NCBI GenBank assembly: GCA_030043865.1
Contig: JASHWZ010000043.1
Location: 1-7,882 of the forward strand
Length of the DNA stretch: 7,882 nt
Origin: Thermoplasmata archaeon
GTDB taxonomy: Archaea > Thermoplasmatota > Thermoplasmata > Lutacidiplasmatales > UBA184
Reading direction: 5' to 3'
Below are positions 1 through 5,483 of the stretch, piece by piece (the first letter of the stretch is position 1; each line of letters starts with the position of its first letter). The notes below the pieces were generated by a model. It did not search any database. It was not told the origin of the DNA and saw only the letters and a program-made list of their open reading frames with translations. The position numbers were made by a program, and so were the translations under genes.

Positions 1-206
1 GTGTTGTACAGCAGCGCCGCGACGCGGTCGCCCGGTCCGATGCCGGCCGCGGCGAGCCCATTCGAGATCCGGTCGCTTTCGGCGTCGAGCTCGCGATACG
101 AAAGCTCCCGACCCTCGAAGCGAAGAGCGGCCTTCGCCCCGTTCCGCCGCCCCTTCGCCCGGACGAGCGAGGCGAGTTCGTGGTACTCCTCGCCGGCCCG
201 GAGCAT
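1..206 (-). CDS. AMP-forming acyl-CoA synthetase, N-terminal fragment (partial)
   Basis: Only the first 68 or so codons are in the window; the gene continues off the left edge. The reading begins MLRAGEEYHELASLV and contains LSYRELDAESDRISNGL followed by AAAGIGPGDRVAALLYN. This is the typical N-terminal pattern of ANL-superfamily acyl-CoA/acetate-CoA ligases, where a 'LTYRELDRLSNRLAxxLxxLGVxPGDRVAxxLxN' stretch precedes the AMP-binding core. Members activate a carboxylate with ATP to an acyl-adenylate and transfer it to CoA. The catalytic P-loop, A5 and A10 motifs lie outside the window, so substrate cannot be inferred. The ATG at 206 was chosen because a CTTATG box sits about 29 bp upstream, consistent with a leaderless message; GGAGG four bases before the ATG is a possible alternative ribosome site. 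It is divergent from the Nudix gene. The family call is fairly secure; exact subfamily is unknown. Confidence 0.8.
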   Translation of the reverse strand, partial: MLRAGEEYHELASLVRAKGRRNGAKAALRFEGRELSYRELDAESDRISNGLAAAGIGPGDRVAALLYN

Positions 207-229
207 CGCGCCTCCGAGGAGCGACGGGG

Positions 230-235
230 CATAAG
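230..235 (-). promoter_or_regulatory. TATA-type box for the acyl-CoA synthetase gene
   Basis: CTTATG read on the minus strand lies in otherwise GC-rich sequence, 29 bp from the proposed ATG at 206. That is the normal TATA-to-TSS distance in archaea, so the transcript would begin at or next to the start codon. It is inferred from position and local AT content only. Confidence 0.45.
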
Positions 236-286
236 CGTTCGGCGGGAGGTGCCGCCGCCGGGGCGCTCCCCAGGAACCGGGCGAGA

Positions 287-295
287 TTTCTTACG
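287..295 (+). promoter_or_regulatory. TATA-type box for the Nudix gene (TTTCTTACG)
   Basis: TTTCTTACG is an AT-rich island starting 30 bp before the ATG at 317, which suggests a leaderless transcript. No Shine-Dalgarno sequence precedes that ATG. The same nine bases occur upstream of hutU on the other strand (4077-4069), which supports a real promoter element. Confidence 0.5.
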
Positions 296-316
296 CGCGG
301 GTCCGCTGCCCGAGCG

Positions 317-760
317 ATGCCGCCCCGTTCGCAGCCGTACCGCCCGTCGGCGCCGATCGTCCCCGAGCTCGCTTCCGGGATCGCGATCTTCTCCACGGAG
401 GACGACCGGGTGTTCCTCCTGCACTCGGTCGATGAGGACCGCTGGTGCCTGCCGAAGGGCCACGTCGACCCCGGGGAGTCGCTCGAGAGCGCGGCGCTTC
501 GGGAGGTTCGGGAGGAGACCGGCTTCGAGCGAGTGGCGATCGAGGGAGAGCTCCGCGAGGTCTCGTATCGCTTCTACCAACCGAAGAAGGAGGTCAACGT
601 CTACAAGTCGGTCGTGTACTTCCGGGGCCGGACCCCGGAGCGCACTCCGCACTTGGAGGCGCTCTTCGACCGCGGCGAGTGGGTCGACCTCGACGAAGCG
701 GTACGGCGGGTTCGGTATCCGACCGACCGCTCGGTGCTCGAAGCGGCGGGGAGAAAGTAG
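317..760 (+). CDS. Nudix hydrolase, Ap4A hydrolase-like
   Basis: A 147-residue protein, normal length for a single-domain Nudix enzyme. The Nudix box is complete and canonical: G48, E54, then R62-E63-V64-R65-E66-E67-T68-G69 (GX5EX7REVXEETG), the helix that binds catalytic Mg2+. It is preceded by WCLPKGHVDPGE (43-54), the 'W-x-hP-KGH-x-xxGE' form typical of asymmetric diadenosine tetraphosphate hydrolases and their archaeal relatives. The likely role is cytosolic hydrolysis of a nucleoside diphosphate linked to another group (Ap4A, or a damaged nucleotide); substrate specificity among Nudix proteins is not reliably readable from sequence. The ATG at 317 fits a TATA box 30 bp upstream. The gene is divergent from the acyl-CoA synthetase and converges with the surface-protein gene, from which it is separated by 50 bp holding a strong hairpin. 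Confidence 0.9.
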   Translation: MPPRSQPYRPSAPIVPELASGIAIFSTEDDRVFLLHSVDEDRWCLPKGHVDPGESLESAALREVREETGFERVAIEGELREVSYRFYQPKKEVNVYKSVVYFRGRTPERTPHLEALFDRGEWVDLDEAVRRVRYPTDRSVLEAAGRK

Positions 761-772
761 GGAAAGGGTTGG

Positions 773-796
773 GGTGGGTCCCGCTCGGGACCCACC
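773..796. terminator. Perfect hairpin between convergent genes, putative bidirectional terminator
   Basis: GGTGGGTCCC at 773-782 and GGGACCCACC at 787-796 are exact reverse complements separated by a 4-base loop (GCTC). The 10-bp stem sits in the 50-bp gap between the stops of two convergent genes (760 and 811). There is no T-run on either side, so it is not a classical bacterial intrinsic terminator; archaeal termination usually relies on T-tracts. A bidirectional stop or 3'-end stabilising hairpin is the most natural reading. Confidence 0.55.
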
Positions 797-810
797 GGCG
801 TGCGGGGTGC

Positions 811-2241
811 CTACGCGCGCCGCGTCGGGTCCTCGGGCAGCGCCGGCCCTGGGGCCGGGGGTGCCATGGGGGTTTGGGGACCGGGGGCGCTCGCGGAGGG
901 GGGAACCCCGTTCGGCCAGCTCCCACCGTACCCGCCGACGAACGCCGGCGGGGACCGCCCGCGGGAGCGGGCGCGCCACGCAACGACCGAGACCGTAGCG
1001 ACGACCGCCGCGACCGCGAGGCCCGCGATCACGACGAGCGCGCCCGTGCTCAGGAACGGCTGCACCGCGGCGGCGCAGCCGCCCGTGAGGCAGGCGTTCT
1101 CGGCCTTGGCCGAGTCGACGCTCATCGGCGCACCGATGACGGTCGCGCCCGGTGCCTCGCTCGCCGCCGCCGGCGAGGCGCCGCCGGCCGTGGACGGGGC
1201 GAGTCCGCTGACCGCGCTCACGTCCGCGCCGAAGGTCATCGAACCCGCCGTCGCGAAGTAGCCGCGGGCGCTCGGGCTCACGTAGAGCGTTTCCGCCGAG
1301 ATCTCCGCGCTACCGAGCGACTCGCTCCCGTACGGCTGGTTCCCGCCGCCGAAGAGGTCGAAGGCCCGGGGCACGAACACGAACGCGTCGTAGTTCCCGA
1401 GCGGCCCCTCCACGATCAGGATGATCGCGTGGCGGGACTGGCGGTCCGGGAACGCCGGCACGCCGGCGGTCCGCGTCACGTCGTACCCGGTGAGGTTGAC
1501 CGTCCCCGAGCCGCTCAACGTTCCGTTGACCGACTTCGTGCCGGATCCCGTCTGCCCGTTGAACCCGTTGTTCGCCCACGAGTAGGTGATGTTCCAGCTC
1601 GCGGTCGGAGTCACGGTCGCGCTGGAGTTCCACTCCGTCGCGCCCGAGAGGTTCAGCGGGAGCACGCCGAGCGATGGGGAGAACTGGACGTCCGTCTCCG
1701 CCGTCGCGTTGACGTTCAGGCTCGCCGACTTCGTCGTCCCGTCGCGCGTGACCGAGATCGCCTCGGCGAGCGACGCCGCGCTGTTGGTGGAGACGTTCAG
1801 GACCCCGAGAGCCGGGGTCGCGACGCCCGCCTCGTAGACGGTCGAATCGTTCGTGAGGTTCGCGAACGCCACGTCGACCTCCTGGGCATGGTACGAGTAC
1901 GTCGCCGACACCGTCGCGCCCGTGAGGGTCGCGGTCAGGTCGACCCCGACCGTCCGCAGCTCCTCGAGCTCGACCGTGTTCGCCGAGGTGTTGGTCACCG
2001 TGAAGATGACCGTCCACCCGAACGACGCGTTCCAGGTCAATTCCGTCGTGCCGAAGATCACCGTGTTGTTCGACCAGCCGACGCCCCCGTACGCCCACTG
2101 ATTCGACGGCGAAGCCGCCGTCGTCAGTGGGGCAGGGGCGGCGCTCGCCGTGCCCACAACGGCCGGGAAGGCCGCGAGCGCGACCAACACCGCCACCCCC
2201 GTGAGCACGAGCCACCCTTTCGTTCCGCCCATCTTCGCCAT
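811..2241 (-). CDS. Secreted/cell-surface protein, C-terminally membrane-anchored, many N-glycosylation sequons
   Basis: A 476-residue protein of unrecognised family. The N-terminus is a clear Sec signal: basic start (MAKMGGTK), hydrophobic core about 10-29, and a likely cleavage after ASA near residue 34. The ectodomain (about 35-395) is rich in Thr, Ser, Val and Asn, suggesting beta-sandwich folds, with about twelve N-x-S/T sequons (for example N58, N71, N84, N128, N178, N205, N217, N249) clustered before residue 252. Two cysteines (C384, C389) lie just before a membrane segment at about 400-422. An Arg-rich stop-transfer (WRARSRGR) and a Pro/Gly/Ala-rich cytoplasmic tail of about 45 residues follow. 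An ATG start at 2241 is preferred because AGGTG (2252-2248) ends 6 bases upstream; an in-frame GTG at 2250 would overlap that site. An S-layer or surface-coat role is inference from architecture. Confidence 0.82.
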   Translation of the reverse strand: MAKMGGTKGWLVLTGVAVLVALAAFPAVVGTASAAPAPLTTAASPSNQWAYGGVGWSNNTVIFGTTELTWNASFGWTVIFTVTNTSANTVELEELRTVGVDLTATLTGATVSATYSYHAQEVDVAFANLTNDSTVYEAGVATPALGVLNVSTNSAASLAEAISVTRDGTTKSASLNVNATAETDVQFSPSLGVLPLNLSGATEWNSSATVTPTASWNITYSWANNGFNGQTGSGTKSVNGTLSGSGTVNLTGYDVTRTAGVPAFPDRQSRHAIILIVEGPLGNYDAFVFVPRAFDLFGGGNQPYGSESLGSAEISAETLYVSPSARGYFATAGSMTFGADVSAVSGLAPSTAGGASPAAASEAPGATVIGAPMSVDSAKAENACLTGGCAAAVQPFLSTGALVVIAGLAVAAVVATVSVVAWRARSRGRSPPAFVGGYGGSWPNGVPPSASAPGPQTPMAPPAPGPALPEDPTRRA

Positions 2242-2247
2242 CGGTTT

Positions 2248-2270
2248 CACCTGACGGAGGTTTCTCCGTC
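2248..2270 (-). promoter_or_regulatory. Shine-Dalgarno site abutted by a leader hairpin, surface-protein mRNA
   Basis: In the predicted leader the arms GACGGAG (2270-2264) and CTCCGTC (2259-2253) form a perfect 7-bp stem with a 4-base loop. The stem ends directly against AGGTG (2252-2248), a match to the 16S anti-Shine-Dalgarno, 6 bases before the ATG at 2241. The bases ACCT inside the loop/3' arm could alternatively pair with AGGT. This is visible sequence; control of translation is inference. Confidence 0.45.
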
Positions 2271-2274
2271 CGAG

Positions 2275-2302
2275 TGGGGGACCCCCAAAACCCCGACATA
2301 AA
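2275..2302 (-). promoter_or_regulatory. Surface-protein promoter: TATA box with start-site palindrome
   Basis: TTTATG at 2302-2297 (minus strand) is the only AT-rich island in the 124-bp gap between hutU and the surface-protein gene. It predicts a start of transcription near 2275 and a leader of about 35 bases. A perfect palindrome, TGGGGG-A-CCCCCA (2275-2287), lies between the box and the predicted start. Upstream of the box is a small inverted repeat, GGCTG/CAGCC (2304-2308 and 2312-2316). The palindrome position suggests a repressor site, but no regulator is identified. Confidence 0.45.
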
Positions 2303-2365
2303 CGGCTGTTCCAGCCACGCGTACGCCTTCGGGACGGCGTGCTACGGTGTGTCTAGGCCCCTCGG

Positions 2366-4042
2366 CTACGACCGCTCGAGGCCGGGGATCCGGAACCGAG
2401 CGCCCCGCGCGACTCGGAGAGACTCCGGGTACCCGGCGTCCGCGTGGCGGGCGACCCCGATGCCAGGGTCGTTGTGCAGGACCCGGCCGATCCGGCGGTC
2501 CGCGTCCGCGGTCCCGTCCGCGACGATCACGAACCCGGCGTGGATCGAATTACCGATCCCGACGCCGCCCCCGTGGTGGACCGACACCCAGCTCGCGCCG
2601 CTCGCGGCGTTCAGCAGCGCGTTCAGGATCGGCCAGTCCGCGATCGCGTCCGAGCCGTCCCGCATCGCCTCCGTCTCCCGGAACGGGCTCGCGACGCTCC
2701 CCGAGTCGTGATGGTCGCGCCCGATCGCGATCGGAGCGTGGACGGTCCCGTCGCGGACGAGGTCGTTGACGAGGTGGCCGAACCGCTCCCGCTCCCCGTA
2801 CCCCATGTAGCAGATGCGGGCCGGGAGGCCCTGGAAGTGCACCTTCTCCCCGGCGAGCCGGATCCAGCGGCACAGCGGCGCGTCCTCGGCGAACTCCCGG
2901 AGGATCGTCCGGTCGATCGCGGCGATGTCGTCCGCCTCGCCGCTCAGGGCGAGCCAGCGGAACGGCCCGCTGCCGATTTCGAACAGGGGCCGGATGTACT
3001 TCGGCACGTATCCCGGGATGTCGAAGGCGTTCGCCACCCCCGCCTCCCGTGCCTGCGTCCGGAAGTTGTTCCCGTAGTCGAACGCCTTCGCTCCCCGACG
3101 CTGCAGTTCCAGGATCGCCCGAGCCTCCGCCGCGAGCGACGTGCGGACCTTGGCGAGGTAGCCGGGCGGGTCGAACTCACGCACGGTCGCCGCCTCCTCC
3201 ACGTCAAGGCCCTGGGGGATGTAGCCGACGCGAAGGTCGTGCGCGGCCGTCTGGTCGCTCACGATGTCCGGCACCACCCCCCGGCGGACGACCTCGGCGA
3301 ACACGTCAGCGGCGTTGCCCCGGAGTCCGATGGAGAGCGGCTGCCGCGCCTCGACCGCGGCGCGCACGCGTGCGAGCGCGTCGTCGAGGTCGCTCGCCGC
3401 CACGTTGAGGTATCCGTGGGCGAGCTGGCGCTCGACCGCCTTCGGGTCGACATCGACCACCAGCGCCACACCACCGAGCATCGTCACCGCGAGCGGCTGG
3501 GCTCCGCCCATCTCGCCGAGGCCGGAGGTGAGCATCCAACGCCCCGCCAATCCTTCGGAGTGAAACTCGATCCGAGCGAGCGACGCGAGGGTCTCGTAGG
3601 TCCCCTGCAGGATCCCCTGCGTCCCGATGTAGATCCAGCTGCCCGCCGTCATCTGGCCGTACATCGTCAGCCCGCGCGCCTCGAGGTCCCAGAACGCCTC
3701 GTCGGTCGCCCACCGCGGCACCACGAGGGCGTTCGCGATCAGCACCCTCGGCGCGTCCGCATGCGTTGGAAAGACGCCGACCGGTTTTCCGGATTGCACG
3801 AGCAGCGTCTCGTCATCTCCCAGCGCCTGGAGCTCGGCCAGTATCCGGTCGAAGCTCTCCCAGTCGCGGGCCGCCTTCCCTCGGCCCCCGTAGACGATCA
3901 GATGGTGCGGGTCCCGGCCGACCTCGGGGTCGAGGTTGTTCTGGATCAGTCGGAACGCCGCCTCCTGCGACCACCCCCGGCAATGCAGCGTGGTCCCGCG
4001 CGGCGCTCGGACCGTGCGAGACGATTCGAGGGTGCGCGGCAT
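2366..4042 (-). CDS. hutU: Urocanate hydratase (urocanase)
   Basis: A 558-residue protein, full length for the family (about 550-560). It converts urocanate to 4-imidazolone-5-propanoate, the second step of histidine degradation, using tightly bound NAD+ as an electrophile, in the cytosol. Family blocks occur in order: RAPRGTTLHCRGW (12-24), NNLDPEV (35-41), SGKPVGVFPTHADAPRVLIAN (84-104), YGQMTAGSWIYIGTQG (128-143), GLGEMGGAQPLA (174-185), DQTAAHD (263-269), GLPARICYMGYGER (405-418) carrying the conserved active-site-region Cys411, GRDHHDSGSVASPFRETE (441-458) and SVHHGGGVGIGNSIHAG (487-503). The ATG at 4042 leaves a short extension before the first block and lies 35 bp from a TTTCTTACG box. 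No other hut gene is in the window; the downstream gene on the same strand is the unrelated surface protein, which has its own promoter. Identity is very secure. Confidence 0.97.
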   Translation of the reverse strand: MPRTLESSRTVRAPRGTTLHCRGWSQEAAFRLIQNNLDPEVGRDPHHLIVYGGRGKAARDWESFDRILAELQALGDDETLLVQSGKPVGVFPTHADAPRVLIANALVVPRWATDEAFWDLEARGLTMYGQMTAGSWIYIGTQGILQGTYETLASLARIEFHSEGLAGRWMLTSGLGEMGGAQPLAVTMLGGVALVVDVDPKAVERQLAHGYLNVAASDLDDALARVRAAVEARQPLSIGLRGNAADVFAEVVRRGVVPDIVSDQTAAHDLRVGYIPQGLDVEEAATVREFDPPGYLAKVRTSLAAEARAILELQRRGAKAFDYGNNFRTQAREAGVANAFDIPGYVPKYIRPLFEIGSGPFRWLALSGEADDIAAIDRTILREFAEDAPLCRWIRLAGEKVHFQGLPARICYMGYGERERFGHLVNDLVRDGTVHAPIAIGRDHHDSGSVASPFRETEAMRDGSDAIADWPILNALLNAASGASWVSVHHGGGVGIGNSIHAGFVIVADGTADADRRIGRVLHNDPGIGVARHADAGYPESLRVARGARFRIPGLERS

Positions 4043-4068
4043 CGCTCGGGGGCCGGGACCTACGCCGC

Positions 4069-4077
4069 CGTAAGAAA
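4069..4077 (-). promoter_or_regulatory. TATA-type box for hutU (TTTCTTACG)
   Basis: Read on the minus strand, TTTCTTACG begins 35 bp upstream of the hutU ATG, predicting a very short leader of a few bases. It is identical to the nine-base box of the Nudix gene. No Shine-Dalgarno sequence precedes the ATG. A second AT-rich site on this strand (GATATAG, 4139-4133) could give a longer transcript. Confidence 0.5.
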
Positions 4078-4142
4078 CCTTCTCGACCGGCGCTCCCGCC
4101 GCGGGACTCCGGGGCGGGCGACTCGCAAGGTTCTATATCCTC

Positions 4143-4170
4143 CCCAGGGCCGTATATAAACGGCCCTGGG
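4143..4170 (+). promoter_or_regulatory. TATA box inside a 28-bp palindrome: promoter/operator of the PstS-like operon
   Basis: The arms CCCAGGGCCGT (4143-4153) and ACGGCCCTGGG (4160-4170) are exact 11-bp reverse complements. With the central ATATAA, 13 of 14 mirrored pairs match. TATATAAA (4153-4160), the best TATA box in the window, forms the centre. It begins 26 bp before the GTG at 4179, so transcription should start at the start codon and the whole palindrome lies upstream of the transcript. It would therefore act as DNA, as a site for a dimeric regulator competing with TBP/TFB, and not as an RNA hairpin. The symmetric centre could also fire toward hutU. A weaker AT patch, TCTATATC (4132-4139), sits just upstream. 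Confidence 0.72.
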
Positions 4171-4178
4171 TAGTTTCC

Positions 4179-5483
4179 GTGGTCGACGACGCCGTGCGTG
4201 AAGGCACGCCCTCCCCGCCAGGCGTGGATGCGGCGTTCGAGTCGGAGGCCCGGGCCGCGGGCATCGTGCTCCCTCGCAAGGCGCCCCGAGACCCGTGGGC
4301 GGCGCTCGTGATCGTGATCGCGATCGTCGTCCTCACCGCGGGCATCGGGGAAGTGACCGGCTGGATCGACCTTCGCTCGTCCGCCGCGACCGGCGGATAC
4401 CAGACGCAGACCTGCCAAGGGTATCCCGTCCACTCCGAGGGCACCTTCTCGAGCGCGATCGACCCGGCGTTCGCTTCGTGGCTCGAGGACGCCGGCACGA
4501 ACCTGTCCGCGGCGGTCGGAGGCTGCTTCAGCGTCGCGGTCTCCCCGGAACCCGGCGACGGCTACCTCTCGCTCTCGGCGACGTCGGGCTCGGAGTTCAC
4601 CGCGACCTACGCCGCCCCGACGGCCGAGGAGAGCGGCTCCCTCGGCAGCCCGGTCGCGGTGTTCCCGCTCACCCTTTCCGCCGTGGACGTTGTCTACGAC
4701 CTTCCCGGGGTCTCCTCGGGGCTGAACCTCACGGGTACGGCGCTCGCCGGCATCTACGACGGCTCGATCACGTCGTGGAGCGACCCGGCGATCGCGTCCG
4801 CCAACCCGGGGGTGGACCTGTCGGGCCTCCCGGCGATCACCCCGGTCCACCTCGCGGGCAGCCTGGTCGCGAACGAAGTCCTCACCGACTACCTCGCCGC
4901 GTCGAGCCCGTCGTGGAACGCCTCGGTCGGCGCAGGACTGAACGTCTCGTGGCCGACCGGAACGAGCGCCGCGTCCGAGGCGGTCGCGCTCGCCGCGGTC
5001 GCCGCGACGCCCGGCGCGGTCGGGTACGTGGAGACGTTCGGCGCTCCGGTCGCGGGTCTCGGGGTTGCGAACCTCAACGACTCGGCCGGCACGTTCGCGG
5101 CGCCGAGCACCGTGGACGTCTGGCTCGCGGCCGAGTCGCTGGCGAACTCCACGGCCGTGACCAACGGCAGCTGGAGCGGGTTCTCCCTGGTCGGCGCGTC
5201 GCTGCCCGGGAGCTATCCGTTGTCGTCCCTCGCCTACGCCGGGATCTACCGCGACCTCGGGGTCGCGTACTCGAACTCGCTCAGCCTCGGGAACGCGACC
5301 TGGCTCCTCACCTACCTGTACTGGCTCACGGGGGAGGCGGCCGTGGCCCCGCTGCCGGCGCCGTACGCCGCCGAGGACGTGAACGTGCTCAACAACGAGA
5401 CCTACGACGGGGTCCCGATCGTCTCGCTCGACAGCGAGTACGGCGAGAGCGGAGAGTCGGGAGGGGAGACCGGTGAGTTCTAG
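4179..5483 (+). CDS. Membrane-anchored PstS-like substrate-binding protein with altered ligand loops
   Basis: A 434-residue protein. A 40-residue cytoplasmic N-terminus ends in PRKAPRDPW, then one membrane segment (about 41-57) places the rest outside; there is no lipobox or cleavable signal. The ectodomain follows PstS: GTFSSAIDPAFASWL (88-102), FTATYAAPTAEE (140-151), VFPLTLSAVDVVYDLPGV (161-178), NLTGTALAGIYDGSITSW (183-200), SDPAIASANPGV (201-212), TPGAVGYVE (277-285) and SYPLSSLAYAGIYRD (345-359). The normal RSDGSGT phosphate loop is replaced by HLAGSLV (224-230), and the SDAP aspartate position reads AAP, so phosphate binding is doubtful. C79 and C116 could form a disulfide; nine sequons suggest glycosylation. 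Start is GTG, apparently leaderless. It overlaps the polyferredoxin gene by 11 bp. No pstC, pstA or pstB is present, so a transporter role is unlikely here. Family call is strong; function unknown. Confidence 0.85.
   Translation: MVDDAVREGTPSPPGVDAAFESEARAAGIVLPRKAPRDPWAALVIVIAIVVLTAGIGEVTGWIDLRSSAATGGYQTQTCQGYPVHSEGTFSSAIDPAFASWLEDAGTNLSAAVGGCFSVAVSPEPGDGYLSLSATSGSEFTATYAAPTAEESGSLGSPVAVFPLTLSAVDVVYDLPGVSSGLNLTGTALAGIYDGSITSWSDPAIASANPGVDLSGLPAITPVHLAGSLVANEVLTDYLAASSPSWNASVGAGLNVSWPTGTSAASEAVALAAVAATPGAVGYVETFGAPVAGLGVANLNDSAGTFAAPSTVDVWLAAESLANSTAVTNGSWSGFSLVGASLPGSYPLSSLAYAGIYRDLGVAYSNSLSLGNATWLLTYLYWLTGEAAVAPLPAPYAAEDVNVLNNETYDGVPIVSLDSEYGESGESGGETGEF
5459..5468 (+). promoter_or_regulatory. 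Strong Shine-Dalgarno inside the upstream gene, for translational coupling
   Basis: GGGAGGGGAG lies at the 3' end of the PstS-like gene, with GGAGG (5460-5464) 8 bases before the GTG at 5473. The first gene of the operon has no such site and looks leaderless, whereas this internal gene has one of the clearest ribosome sites in the window. This supports the GTG start and an 11-bp gene overlap (5473-5483). Confidence 0.7.

Noticed and set aside
445..2301. Plus-strand open frame of 618 codons through the Nudix and surface-protein genes
   Set aside because: Its translation is Arg/Gly/Ala-rich low complexity, lies opposite or out of frame with two well-supported genes, and shows no domain pattern. 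Long spurious frames are expected at this GC content.
2444..4159. Plus-strand open frame of 571 codons opposite hutU
   Set aside because: It is antisense to a complete urocanate hydratase with all family motifs; composition is shadow-like and there is no promoter or ribosome site.
4179..5483. Simple annotation as phosphate ABC transporter binding protein PstS
   Set aside because: The fold matches, but the key phosphate loop is replaced, there is no lipobox, and no pstCAB genes are adjacent, so that functional name would overstate the evidence.
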